64,000 nt of DNA from an uncultured Dermabacter sp. (GTDB lineage Bacteria > Actinomycetota > Actinomycetes > Actinomycetales > Dermabacteraceae). Of the stretch, positions 42,901 to 53,497 are shown piece after piece (position 1 is the stretch's first letter; the number at the start of each line of letters is the position of its first letter). The stretch is taken from the NCBI GenBank assembly GCA_947252755.1, contig CAMXWV010000006.1:1-64000 (forward strand), written 5' to 3'. The position numbers and the translations under genes are program-made. The notes beneath the pieces are model-generated. The model ran no database searches and had not been told where the DNA came from. It saw only the letters and a list, made by a program, of their open reading frames with translations.

Positions 42901-44229
42901 TCAGGCGCCGAACACGCGGCGGGTGTGCTCATTCATGAACAGGCCGGTGGGGTCAACATCGCGGCGAACCGCCGTGAACTGCTCGAACATCGGGTATTCC
43001 GCTGCGAAATACTCCGCGTCCAGCCAGTGGAGCTTGCCCCAGTGCGGCCGCGGATTGAACTCCATCAGAGTGTCTTGGATGAGGCGCAGATACTCCGTGC
43101 CCTGCTGACGGTGATACATGTGCGCTGCGATGTAGACGGTATCCCGCTGATAGGCGGTAGACAGCCACACGTCGTCAGCAGCGGAGCGGCGGATCTCCAT
43201 CGGGAAGGTCACACCGTGCCGTCGAGAAGCGAGCACGGACTGCAGTTTGGCGAACGCGTCGGCGAACGCTTCTGTGGGGATCGCGAACTCTGACTCCTTG
43301 AAGCGGACCCGGCGGGAGGCGGCGAACACCGCGTAGGAATCATCCACCATGGCGGAGGACGGCATGAGCCGGGAGACCAGGGAGTTGATCGCGGGAACGA
43401 CGCGCGGCTGCGCGGTGCCGATTCGGCACATCAGCTCAAAGCCCGCATTGTTGATGACTTCGGTTTCGAACAGGTGGATCGCACGCGGCCGGCGGCGTCG
43501 TTTGGCGCTCTGATCCACACGGCGCATTTCACGCACACAGACACGGTCCGTCCCGGGGAACCAGAACAGCTCCTGGTGATCGATGAGACCACTGGTGTGT
43601 GCGTAGCGCGTGACGGTGTCTGCCACAGGCCGGTTCTCCTCGGTCATGTCTAGCCGATAGCGCGGCACCGTCTTGATCCGCACTTCCAGAATGATCCCGA
43701 GGGTGCCCAGACCGAGCCGTGCAGCCTGAAACAGCAGCGGGTTCGTGTCCGCGTCGCACCACACCACGTCCCCGCTGGCTAGAGCCATCCGCAGACCGGT
43801 CACCATCGCGGCCAGTCCCTGCATCGCATGCCCCATCCCGTGGGTGCCGGTGGATATCGCACCCGCGATCGACTGCGGGTCCACATCCCCCATATTGATC
43901 AGTGCTCGACCGTGCACGGCCAGCATCGGGCCGAGCTCGCGCAGGCGGGTTCCACCGCGCACGGTGGCATCACCGGTCTCAGAGTCGATGCTGACCAGAC
44001 CGCGATAGTTGTCCAGGGTCATGAGCGTGCCGCTGGTCTCGCTGAGCGGAGTGAACGAATGCGCCGCGCCCACCAGGCGGATCGAGGTGCCATGCGCTGT
44101 GGCACGGGCGATGTGATGCACCACTTCACGATTGGTTGAGGGGTGCGCCACATCCGCAGGCTGCAGACGAGAAGTGCCCGACCAGTTGCGCGTCAGCGCG
44201 CGCCGATCTCCGAGTTCCAGCCGTGCCAC
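42901..44229 (-). CDS. FAD-linked sugar-lactone/alditol oxidase-like protein
   Basis: This 442-residue protein of the vanillyl-alcohol-oxidase flavoprotein fold has an N-terminal PP-loop FAD domain (IRLVGAAHSFTPLSETSG, GGTRLRELGPMLAVHGRAL, AGAISTGTHGMGHAMQGLA) and a C-terminal ALO domain (HWGKLHWLDAEYF near the end). Relatives oxidise D-arabinono-1,4-lactone, L-gulono-lactone, or alditols such as xylitol. Several His residues in the domain fit but covalent flavin cannot be proved. GTG 44229 has AAGGAGG seven bases upstream. It lies 37 bases after a PLP fold III gene, a conserved actinobacterial pairing whose pathway is unknown. Confidence 0.85.
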   Translation of the reverse strand: MARLELGDRRALTRNWSGTSRLQPADVAHPSTNREVVHHIARATAHGTSIRLVGAAHSFTPLSETSGTLMTLDNYRGLVSIDSETGDATVRGGTRLRELGPMLAVHGRALINMGDVDPQSIAGAISTGTHGMGHAMQGLAAMVTGLRMALASGDVVWCDADTNPLLFQAARLGLGTLGIILEVRIKTVPRYRLDMTEENRPVADTVTRYAHTSGLIDHQELFWFPGTDRVCVREMRRVDQSAKRRRRPRAIHLFETEVINNAGFELMCRIGTAQPRVVPAINSLVSRLMPSSAMVDDSYAVFAASRRVRFKESEFAIPTEAFADAFAKLQSVLASRRHGVTFPMEIRRSAADDVWLSTAYQRDTVYIAAHMYHRQQGTEYLRLIQDTLMEFNPRPHWGKLHWLDAEYFAAEYPMFEQFTAVRRDVDPTGLFMNEHTRRVFGA

Positions 44230-44266
44230 CCTGGCCTCCTTAGTGTTGACGAAACGCGGTGAGCTG

Positions 44267-45493
44267 TCAGACGAACACCCGTCCCTCACCTCGATAGGTG
44301 GGGACCACGTCCTTCACGTCGCTGCCGCTGATCAGAATGTACGCCTCGAAGCGCTCTGCCGGCTCCCCCGCCTTCGCCGGACGCATCCACACCGTGTCAC
44401 CGATGCGGAGCTGATCTGCGGCTCCGCCGATCACCGGCGACTGCACCTCCCCCGCGCCCTCCTGCGGATGGAAGGTGAGCCCGGAGGGCCAGTGCAGTGT
44501 AGGCACTCGGTCCGGGCCGGGCGGGCCGGTAGCGATCAGCCCGCCGCCGAGCACTGTAGCGGTGCGCCGGTTGGGCCGGCGCACCACACTCCACCCGCAG
44601 AACAGCGCGGGTTCGGGAGTGAAGCTGGTGAACGAGTCGAACAGGGCCGTGCCGAGCAGACCGGAGCCCGCGCCGATCTCGGTGACTGAGCGGTCCCGGA
44701 TCGTGAGTTCGATAGAGCCTGTGCCGCCGCCGTTGCAAAACTCCAGATCATGGTCCTCGCCGAGCGCATCAGCTATGGCTGCGCGGCGAGTGGTGAGCTC
44801 CCGGGAGGAAAGCAGTTGAGCAAGGCGGGTCAGCCGCGGCACGATGCCCGGCTTGCGCGTGCCCACACCGGCAATCTGGCCTTCGTAGCCCATCATTCCG
44901 ACCACCCGCAGGTGCGGGTAGCCGAGCAGCGCGCGGGACAGGTTCCGGACTTCTTCCACCGTGAACAGGGGGCTGCGCAGCGCACCAAGATGGAGACCGG
45001 GCAGCGGCATGAACCCTGCGTCTACGTCCACCGCAACCCGGATCTGCTCACCGGAGGGCAGCGCCGAGCGGGCGGCGCTGGTGATCAGCTCGGCATGCGC
45101 GATCGAGTCGATCATGAGGCAGATGGCGGAGCGGGCGTGATCATCCGCGGCGAGTGTGCGGATCGCGCCCTGATCCACGGTTGGGTAGGCCACTACCACA
45201 TCCTCTGCGCCGAGTGAGGCGAGCCAGAGTGCTTCTCGCAGGGTGTAGCAGAGGTGACCGCGGAAACCGGGAATGCGCAGCGCCTGGTCGATCAGCCGGC
45301 GCACCCGAACCGACTTCGTGGCCACCCGGATCGGAATTCCGCCTGCCCGGGACGCCAGACTTCGAGCGTTGCGGTTGAACGCATCCAGATCGACGACTGC
45401 GGCCGGCCGTTCGGTCAGCCCCGCGTCGGCGAGGATGTCATCAAGGTGCGCGCAGTTCACCGATGTCAGCTGTGGGGTGACCGACACGAGCAC
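44267..45493 (-). CDS. PLP fold type III protein (D-threonine aldolase/alanine racemase-like)
   Basis: This 408-residue protein has an N-terminal TIM-barrel domain with the PLP lysine in VATKSVRVRRLID and a conserved AAVVDLDAFNRNARSLA. Substrate-side motifs include VAVDVDAGFMPL and VVGMMGYEGQIAGVG, and NGGGTGSIELT resembles the phosphate-binding loop. The C-terminal beta domain has WSVVRRPNRRTATVLGGG and HPQEGAGEV. It is annotated elsewhere as amino-acid deaminase/aldolase. The reaction is not proven. Starts at GTG 45493 or GTG 45487, three bases shy of a decisive site. It is 28 bases after the sepX-like gene and 37 before the oxidase. Confidence 0.82.
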   Translation of the reverse strand: MLVSVTPQLTSVNCAHLDDILADAGLTERPAAVVDLDAFNRNARSLASRAGGIPIRVATKSVRVRRLIDQALRIPGFRGHLCYTLREALWLASLGAEDVVVAYPTVDQGAIRTLAADDHARSAICLMIDSIAHAELITSAARSALPSGEQIRVAVDVDAGFMPLPGLHLGALRSPLFTVEEVRNLSRALLGYPHLRVVGMMGYEGQIAGVGTRKPGIVPRLTRLAQLLSSRELTTRRAAIADALGEDHDLEFCNGGGTGSIELTIRDRSVTEIGAGSGLLGTALFDSFTSFTPEPALFCGWSVVRRPNRRTATVLGGGLIATGPPGPDRVPTLHWPSGLTFHPQEGAGEVQSPVIGGAADQLRIGDTVWMRPAKAGEPAERFEAYILISGSDVKDVVPTYRGEGRVFV

Positions 45494-45521
45494 GCCTTTC
45501 GTCGCAGGCGCCGCTCAGCTC

Positions 45522-46376
45522 TCATGCGCGGCGGCGCTCCAGGATCTGGTCAAGTGTAAGGCCTTCCGCAATAGGGCGCCCGGCCGTTCCCCGAGTATCC
45601 ACCCCGGCATCCTCCAGCGCCTCCAGCTCCTCCAGATGCGTGTATTCCAGCGGGGCGCTGGCACTGGACAGGGCGCCATAGCGGAAGGACTCGCGCACGG
45701 GCTTGGCAGGTGCGCCGATCACATCGCGCAGGAACGCGTCGTACCGCTCCTGCGCCCCCATGACCGAGGAGCTGCGGGCATCCGCTGCACGCTCAGGCGC
45801 AGCTGCATCACTGGACTGAGCCGGCGTGCGGCGCGTATCGGCCGCATCCGCCTCAAGCGGCGGCATTTGGGGCTCTGCATGCTCGGTGCTCAGCACTCGC
45901 CGGCGGCTATCGCGGGTGAGTCGCAGCCCCACCACCACGCCCGCGGTCAGCACCAGCGCTGCGGCGGCTGCCCACCAGGGCACCAGTGCGGCTACGGCTG
46001 CCAGTGTCAACAGCGCCGTCAAGCCGATGCAGCTCAGCAGCAGGATCGCCAGCGAGCGCTGTGAGCGGGGCTGATCGCCGATGATCGACGCGCCCAGGTC
46101 ACTCTCCCCGGACTCCAGCTGAAACCGGGGACGTTCAATCGGGGATGCGGGGCGCAGAAGAGCGGAATTGCGAGCCATGGGGGAAGCCTTCACTGGTTGA
46201 CGCTGAGCACGGATCCCGGCGGTGAGATCGCGTGCCGTGTCCGAAAACCGTTCACCGGACTGCTCATGGGAGCGGCCCAGATGCTCCCGGCGCTGGGCAA
46301 TGCGCGGAATCGCGTACGCCAACCACAGGAGAAGAAGGAGCGCCAGCAGAAGCGCCCCGAGGTTGAAGTCAGACAC
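45522..46376 (-). CDS. SepX/GlpR-like divisome membrane protein
   Basis: This 284-residue protein has a short N-terminal helix (LGALLLALLLLLWLAYAIP), a polar cytoplasmic loop of about 80 residues, and a helix pair around residues 108-152 (LAILLLSCIGLTALLTLAA, AAAALVLTAGVVVGLRL). A long Ala/Glu-rich C-terminus follows and ends in LTLDQILERRRA. The layout and its location opposite 5-formyl-THF cyclo-ligase match SepX/GlpR, a septal membrane protein that recruits the gephyrin-like Glp in Corynebacterium. The GTG start lies in a 13-bp palindrome; a TACATA box 10 bases upstream suggests a leaderless transcript. It heads a five-gene operon. Confidence 0.65.
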   Translation of the reverse strand: MSDFNLGALLLALLLLLWLAYAIPRIAQRREHLGRSHEQSGERFSDTARDLTAGIRAQRQPVKASPMARNSALLRPASPIERPRFQLESGESDLGASIIGDQPRSQRSLAILLLSCIGLTALLTLAAVAALVPWWAAAAALVLTAGVVVGLRLTRDSRRRVLSTEHAEPQMPPLEADAADTRRTPAQSSDAAAPERAADARSSSVMGAQERYDAFLRDVIGAPAKPVRESFRYGALSSASAPLEYTHLEELEALEDAGVDTRGTAGRPIAEGLTLDQILERRRA

Positions 46377-46387
46377 CCTTTAAGGGT
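46375..46387. promoter_or_regulatory. Palindrome over the start of the sepX-like gene
   Basis: ACCCTT-T-AAGGGT is a perfect 6-bp inverted repeat around one base. It covers the GTG start of the sepX-like gene and adjoins a TATGTA/TACATA box (46387-46392). A binding protein here could block a leaderless start. The 5-formyl-THF cyclo-ligase lies about 100 bases away in the other direction. Confidence 0.35.
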
Positions 46388-46484
46388 ATGTAGCCGAAGC
46401 GCAGATCCCGGTGAGGCGGCTAGGCGTGTCGGAAAGAACCGGGCGTGCTGGCACTGCGATGCCCGCCATGCCAGGATGGCGGCT

Positions 46485-47150
46485 ATGAGTGATGACCACA
46501 TGCCCACCGATGGCGCCGACCTTCGTGCCCGCAAGAAAGCGCTCCGCAAGGAGCTGCTGGCTCGCCGCCGCGAACTGTACGGGGGTGATGACGCCGCCCA
46601 GCGGCTCCATGACGAAGGAGAAGCGCTCAGCGGGGTGCTCGAGCAGTTCATCACCGAGCGCATCGACCGCGAGCCCGGCAGGCCGCTGGTTATCGCCGGC
46701 TACAGCGCCACCCCCACCGAGGCGAATCCGATGCGGCTGCTGCGCACGCTTGCACGCTCAGGCGATGTGGTGCTGCTGCCCGTGTACGCGGGAGATGAGC
46801 TGACCTGGCGCGAATGGGACGGCCACAGTGAACTCCAGGTGTCCGGCGGGGCGAAGTTCGGCACTGAGCCCACGGGCCGCGACCGGGGCGTGCAGGCGCT
46901 GGCCGACGCGGACTTCATCATCACTCCGGCCGTGGCGATCGACATGTCCGGCACCCGCATCGGCCATGGCAAGGGCTATTACGATCGGGCGCTTCAGCAT
47001 CGCAGTGATGACGCCCTGGTGGTGACCGCCGTGCATCCGTCGGAAGTGCTGCCGGCAGGCACGCTGCCACGCGAAGCGCATGACTATGTGATCAGGTTCG
47101 CCGCCACCGCTGACGGCATCGTCGCGCTCGGCGAAGAGTCCCACCTCTGA
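46485..47150 (+). CDS. 5-formyltetrahydrofolate cyclo-ligase
   Basis: This 221-residue enzyme converts 5-formyl-THF to 5,10-methenyl-THF using ATP, recycling a folate storage form. It shows the N-terminal RKKALRKELLARRRELYGG (ATP-binding region), the central VIAGYSATPTEANPMRLL, and the ATP/Mg motif IGHGKGYYDRAL. ATG 46485 has AGGA eight bases upstream; ATG 46476 adds three residues and is the alternative. It is divergent from the sepX-like gene, matching actinobacterial order. Confidence 0.92.
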   Translation: MSDDHMPTDGADLRARKKALRKELLARRRELYGGDDAAQRLHDEGEALSGVLEQFITERIDREPGRPLVIAGYSATPTEANPMRLLRTLARSGDVVLLPVYAGDELTWREWDGHSELQVSGGAKFGTEPTGRDRGVQALADADFIITPAVAIDMSGTRIGHGKGYYDRALQHRSDDALVVTAVHPSEVLPAGTLPREAHDYVIRFAATADGIVALGEESHL

Positions 47151-47243
47151 GACAATCCGCTCCTGCCGGACTGTGGACGCTCACTCGTCCAGATTCCAGC
47201 GCCTCCCGCCTGTGGTCAGCACCGCCTTCTCTAGCCTGACCGC

Positions 47244-47723
47244 ATGCCTGCATCGACTCTCTCCCGCCGTCTGCCGGGCCTTCGGCGCTCGCTGCGCCGG
47301 CACCGACGGATCCTGACGCTCCTGGCCGTGACAATCATCCTTGCCCAGGCCGGGCTGGCCGCGGCCGCTCGCTTCGCCCCTGCCCCACCGGCCGACGCAG
47401 CCGCGTCTGCGGAAGAAACAGCCCGCCTACAGCTGGCTGAATCCGAAGCTGCGGCTGTGTTTCCGGTGCCGAACGAAGCCTATGCCGCGCTGCTCATTCC
47501 GGGCACTGCGGTGGAGGTGGTGTGCGGTTCAGAAGACGGGTCTGTGACCCGCATTCCCGGCCGGATCGCAGACACGGCCGGAGCAGCCGAGCAGACCGCA
47601 GCAGCCGCTCCGCTCACCGGGGCCGCCGCACCCAGCGTGGTGATCGTGATGGAGCGCACGCATGTGTCAGATGCATTGCACTGTTCCCACGAAATCTGGT
47701 CTTCGGTTGTCATGGTCCATTAG
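47244..47723 (+). CDS. SAF-domain-like small exported or membrane protein
   Basis: This 159-residue protein has a very basic N-terminus (RRLPGLRRSLRRHRR), one membrane helix or signal anchor (ILTLLAVTIILAQAGLAAAA), then an Ala-rich external part with AALLIPGTAVEVVCGSEDG. That segment resembles the SAF beta-clip domain of RcpC/CpaB pilus assembly proteins, but it is weak and short. Similar SAF-like genes lie between 5-FCL and mscL in other actinomycetes. No pilus genes are nearby. It is followed 60 bases later by mscL. Confidence 0.65.
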   Translation: MPASTLSRRLPGLRRSLRRHRRILTLLAVTIILAQAGLAAAARFAPAPPADAAASAEETARLQLAESEAAAVFPVPNEAYAALLIPGTAVEVVCGSEDGSVTRIPGRIADTAGAAEQTAAAAPLTGAAAPSVVIVMERTHVSDALHCSHEIWSSVVMVH

Positions 47724-47783
47724 CCTCGGGGGCGGCGCCGAACCGGCGCATCACTTTCTTCAGATCCTCTGAAAGGAGTCCCC

Positions 47784-48230
47784 ATGAAGGGCTTCAAAGA
47801 CTTTGTTATGCAGGGCAATGTCATCGACCTCGCAGTCGGCGTTGTGATCGGCTCTGCCTTCACCGCGCTTGTCACCGCGTTCGTGGACAACCTCATCACC
47901 CCGATCCTGTCCGTGTTCACCTCCGGCGAGTCCGCTGGCTTCGGCCCGGTGCTCGTTGAGGGCAACGAGGCAACCCGTATCAACATCGGTCTGCTGATCT
48001 CCGCGATCATCACCTTCCTCATCACCGCTGCCGTGGTGTACTTCGTGTTCGTGGCACCGATCGCCAAGGCTCGCCAGCTCGCCCGCGTCCGCAAGGGTCT
48101 GCCGGCAGTCGAGGAGGATCCGGTTCCTGAGGATGTGGCACTCCTCACCGAGATCCGCGACCTGCTGAGCAAGGGCGGCACCGCCACCTCCACCGGCCGC
48201 GTGGACGGCCCGGCTGAGCCGACTCTCTGA
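47784..48230 (+). CDS. mscL: Large-conductance mechanosensitive channel
   Basis: This 148-residue pentameric channel opens under membrane tension to release solutes in osmotic down-shock. It has the amphipathic N-terminus MKGFKDFVMQGNVIDLAVG, TM1 VVIGSAFTALVTAFVDNLI, TM2 LLISAIITFLITAAVVYFVF and a cytoplasmic helix containing VALLTEIRDLLS. AAAGGAG lies seven bases before the ATG. A strong hairpin and an unusual tandem repeat follow its stop. Confidence 0.96.
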   Translation: MKGFKDFVMQGNVIDLAVGVVIGSAFTALVTAFVDNLITPILSVFTSGESAGFGPVLVEGNEATRINIGLLISAIITFLITAAVVYFVFVAPIAKARQLARVRKGLPAVEEDPVPEDVALLTEIRDLLSKGGTATSTGRVDGPAEPTL

Positions 48231-48252
48231 GCATTCCGCTCACCCTCCGCTG

Positions 48253-48284
48253 ACGGGGCGGGACCGATAACGGTTCCGCCCCGT
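48253..48284 (+). terminator. Hairpin terminator after mscL
   Basis: ACGGGGCGGGACCG and CGGTTCCGCCCCGT pair over 14 bases with one G-U and an ATAA loop, 22 bases after the mscL stop. The following TTCGCTG is not a true U-run; the last bases overlap the tandem repeat. Confidence 0.75.
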
Positions 48285-48357
48285 TCGCTGTCTGTGGTCC
48301 TGCTCGCTGCCTGTGGTCCCGTTCGCTGCCTGCGGCTCCGTTCGCTGTCTGTGACAC
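48282..48357 (+). repeat. Four tandem 19-bp degenerate repeats
   Basis: Four contiguous 19-base units start at 48282, 48301, 48320 and 48339, with shared core TTCGCTG(T/C)CTGTGG. They differ at two to five positions each. They lie between the mscL terminator and mutY. No function is apparent; they could be a duplicated protein site or slipped replication product. Confidence 0.75.
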
Positions 48358-48376
48358 AGAACCGTAGGGTGGCATC

Positions 48377-49255
48377 ATGTCCTCCCCGTCATTTGCCGAC
48401 CTAGCCGCATGGTTCGCCGAGCACCGCCGTGACCTCCCGTGGCGCCGGCCTCATGTGGGGGCGTGGGGAACTCTGCTGTCCGAGGTGATGAGTCAGCAGA
48501 CCCCGGTGACGCGGGTTGCCGGACCCTGGACGCAGTGGCTTGAGCGCTGGCCCTCCCCCGCTGATCTGGCCGCAGCCCCGCCGGCTGAGGTGCTCCGCGC
48601 CTGGGGGTCCCTGGGCTATCCTCGGCGCGCCATGCGCCTGCAGGACTGTGCCCGCGCAATCCTGGAACGCCACGATGGTGTGGTTCCGCATCGGGTGGAG
48701 GATCTGCGGGCTCTGCCCGGCATCGGTGAGTACACCGCCTCAGCGGTGGCATCGTTCGCTTACCGGCAACGGGTGCTGGTGCTGGACACGAACGTGCGCC
48801 GCGTGCTGGGGCGGGCGTTCTTCGGCGAGCACCATCAGCGTCCCGCTCCGAGCCGTGCGGAGAAAGAGCGTTCCGCGGCGCTCCTTCCCGCCGATGCGGA
48901 ACAGAGCGTGATCTGGAATGAGGGCGTGATGGAGCTCGGCGCGCTCGTCTGCAAAGCGCGTACTCCCCTGTGCGACCAGTGCCCGTGGCAGCGGGAGTGC
49001 GCGTGGGTGGCCGGCGGTTCGATTGTGCCCGCCGAGCGGCTCACCCCGGTGCAGCCGTTTGAGGGAACGGATCGCCAGGTGCGGGGAAGGATCATGAAGC
49101 TGCTGCGTGCCGATGATGCCGCATCCCGCACGGCGCTGGCCGCGGCGAGCCAGGTGCCGCCGGAGCGGTTTGAGCGTGTGCTCAACGGGCTGATCGCTGA
49201 TCAGCTTGTGCATCCGGGTCCTGCGGATCAGGTGCTGCTCGGGCCTCCTCGGTGA
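48377..49255 (+). CDS. mutY: A/G-specific adenine glycosylase
   Basis: This 292-residue HhH-GPD enzyme removes adenine mispaired with 8-oxoguanine. It has the catalytic-Glu region LLSEVMSQQTPVTRV, the helix-hairpin-helix ALPGIGEYTASAVASFAY, the catalytic Asp in VLVLDTNVRRVLG, and a 4Fe-4S site from four cysteines spaced 6, 2 and 5 apart (VCKARTPLCDQCPWQREC). It lacks the long MutT-like C-terminal domain of E. coli MutY, as usual in actinomycetes. A short winged-helix-like tail follows the cluster. It stands between mscL and the convergent argA. Confidence 0.94.
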   Translation: MSSPSFADLAAWFAEHRRDLPWRRPHVGAWGTLLSEVMSQQTPVTRVAGPWTQWLERWPSPADLAAAPPAEVLRAWGSLGYPRRAMRLQDCARAILERHDGVVPHRVEDLRALPGIGEYTASAVASFAYRQRVLVLDTNVRRVLGRAFFGEHHQRPAPSRAEKERSAALLPADAEQSVIWNEGVMELGALVCKARTPLCDQCPWQRECAWVAGGSIVPAERLTPVQPFEGTDRQVRGRIMKLLRADDAASRTALAAASQVPPERFERVLNGLIADQLVHPGPADQVLLGPPR

Positions 49256-49282
49256 TGGGCCCCGCAACCGCCGCTCAGGTTC

Positions 49283-49795
49283 TCAGCAGCCGCCGGTGAG
49301 GTCCAGGATCATCCGCGTATTGCCCAGGGTGTTCGGCTTGACCCGCGCCAGATCAAGGAACTCGGCCACGCCGTCATCGGTGGAGCGCAGCAGCTCAGCG
49401 TAGATCTCCGGGTCCAGCGGGGCATCATCCATCTCCGCAAAGCCGTGCCGTTCAAAGAATTCAGTCTCAAACGTCAAACAGAACACGCGCTCCAGCTCGA
49501 GATTGCGGGCGCGCTCAATCAATGCCTTCAACAGGCGAGAGCCCAGGCCCGTGCCGAGGCGGCTCTCCGCCACGGCGAGCGTGCGCACTTCGGCGAGGTC
49601 TTCCCACATCACATGCAGTGCGCCAATGCCCACGATCACGCCGTCATCCTCAGCAACCACGAACTCCTGAATGGCCTCGTAGAGGTCCACCAGGTCCTTG
49701 CCGAGCAGCACCCGCTGCAGCGCGAGCGGTCTGATGATCTCAGCGATGGCGCGAACGTCCTTGGGAAGCGCCGGCCGGATCAGTACCTCGGTCAT
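49283..49795 (-). CDS. argA: Amino-acid N-acetyltransferase (N-acetylglutamate synthase)
   Basis: This 170-residue GNAT enzyme closely resembles the short mycobacterial-type glutamate or glutamine N-acetyltransferase that starts arginine synthesis. The N-terminus is VLIRPALPKDVRAIAEIIRP, followed by LLGKDLVDLYEAIQEFVVAED and the acetyl-CoA-binding AVAESRLGTGLGSRLLKAL. Later VFCLTFETEFFERHGFAEM and GVAEFLDLARVKPNTLGNTR are family specific. Its start overlaps the dedA stop (ATGA), so translation is coupled, though the two roles have no clear link. Confidence 0.92.
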   Translation of the reverse strand: MTEVLIRPALPKDVRAIAEIIRPLALQRVLLGKDLVDLYEAIQEFVVAEDDGVIVGIGALHVMWEDLAEVRTLAVAESRLGTGLGSRLLKALIERARNLELERVFCLTFETEFFERHGFAEMDDAPLDPEIYAELLRSTDDGVAEFLDLARVKPNTLGNTRMILDLTGGC

Positions 49796-50709
49796 GTCTC
49801 ATCCTTTTCTGTGCGGGAGCTTTCTGTGCGCGGAGGCTCGGTGCGCACAGTCGGTGTGGCAGCGGAGCTGCCGCGCCGTGACAGGGTTCCAGAGGGCAGG
49901 CGAAGGCGGCGAGGACTGCGGGTAACTCGGTGGGCGGTGCGGTCCTCCGTCTGCAGCGCCTCAGGATTCGCCGCGGCGCGCAGAGTGCGCACAAGCACAT
50001 CAGCTGCTTCAGCCGCGCGGCGGTGATCATGCTCCATGGCGCCCTCCTCAGCTCGTTCCGCCAGGCGTATCACCCGGCGCTGCAGGCGGCTGGCAACGCG
50101 TTCCACCACCAGGGACAGCATCACCGCAACCGCCAGGGACACCACAATGCCCAGCAGCCGATTCTTCTCGAACCATTGGCCGGCAACCGCTCCGATAGCG
50201 GTTCCGTAGACCGCCCAGGTGAACGTGGCAACGAAGGAGCGGACGGCGAATTTCGCCGTTGAGTAGTGGACTGCGCCCGCGGTCATGTTCACGGCGGTGC
50301 GGCCCAGCGGAATGTATCGCGCGGTCATGATGAACAGGAAGGCGCGAGTCTCCAGGCCACGCCGGGCCAGCTCCACTGCTCGCTGGCCGCGGCCCTCACG
50401 AAAGAACCGAAACCGTTCATAGCCCAGCGTGCGGCCGATCATGAACGCGATCATGTCCCCGGCCCAGGCGCCGAGCCAGGCGGCGGTTGGGAAAATCAGA
50501 ATGTTGGGGTGACCTGTGGTAGCCCAGATCGACGCGAGAGTGACGAGCACGCTTTCGCTCGGAAACATCGGCAGCACCGCGTCCACCAGGGCGAAGCCTG
50601 CCATCGCCAGATGCACCCACCACGCGTCGGCTGATGCGAGGATCCACGCCTCTAAAGCGGTGATCATCTCTCGCAGCCACGCTCCGGCACTCGTCAGCGG
50701 CGGCATCAC
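49792..50709 (-). CDS. DedA/SNARE-associated membrane protein
   Basis: This 305-residue inner-membrane protein of the DedA superfamily likely acts as a lipid carrier flippase, by analogy to UptA/PopT relatives. Visible are FPSESVLVTLASIWATTG, the reentrant-type AWLGAWAGDMIAFMIGRTLG, conserved ARYIPLGRTAVNMTAGA with the key Arg and Gly, and a later helix VVSLAVAVMLSLVVERVA. The last 80 residues are basic, Ser/Arg/Thr-rich and probably cytoplasmic, longer than usual. GTG 50709 and ATG 50706 are both possible starts. It lies 76 bases after clpC, beyond a hairpin. Confidence 0.88.
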   Translation of the reverse strand: MMPPLTSAGAWLREMITALEAWILASADAWWVHLAMAGFALVDAVLPMFPSESVLVTLASIWATTGHPNILIFPTAAWLGAWAGDMIAFMIGRTLGYERFRFFREGRGQRAVELARRGLETRAFLFIMTARYIPLGRTAVNMTAGAVHYSTAKFAVRSFVATFTWAVYGTAIGAVAGQWFEKNRLLGIVVSLAVAVMLSLVVERVASRLQRRVIRLAERAEEGAMEHDHRRAAEAADVLVRTLRAAANPEALQTEDRTAHRVTRSPRRLRLPSGTLSRRGSSAATPTVRTEPPRTESSRTEKDET

Positions 50710-50724
50710 GGCCCGATCCTGCTG

Positions 50725-50761
50725 GTGAAGCGGGGCAGGCTCGCAGCCTGCCCCGCTTCAC
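50725..50761 (-). terminator. 17-bp hairpin after clpC
   Basis: GTGAAGCGGGGCAGGCT and AGCCTGCCCCGCTTCAC are perfect complements with a three-base loop, 24 bases past the clpC stop. No U-run follows, but the stem is very stable. Confidence 0.75.
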
Positions 50762-50784
50762 GCAGGTGTGTGCCGGTCACGTAC

Positions 50785-53304
<2,520 letters not shown>

Positions 53305-53371
53305 GCCTCTCCCTGTCATTGATGACGTGTTGCTCTGAGCCTACGCGCTTCACCTCCGCGTTCTTCCCCCT

Positions 53372-53389
53372 GTTCGCCACAGGGTGAAC
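53372..53389. promoter_or_regulatory. ClgR-like inverted repeat between clpC and mqo
   Basis: GTTCGCC-ACAG-GGTGAAC is an inverted repeat of 7-base arms with one mismatch. ClgR sites in actinomycetes have TTCGC arms around a short spacer, and clpC is a known ClgR target in Corynebacterium and Mycobacterium. It lies 68 bases before clpC and 109 before mqo. Confidence 0.5.
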
Positions 53390-53497
53390 CCCTGGGAGGC
53401 TGAATCCGGGCGCACCGCAGGGGTGCGTCGTGCTCGCAGCGGGCCTAAGGGCAGGCGCGTAAGATCGAAGAACAGCCAGCAACGAGAGGTCCCGCCC

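Noticed and set aside
48282..48357. CRISPR-like array
   Set aside because: The 19-bp units are contiguous with no spacers, and no cas gene is seen anywhere in the window.
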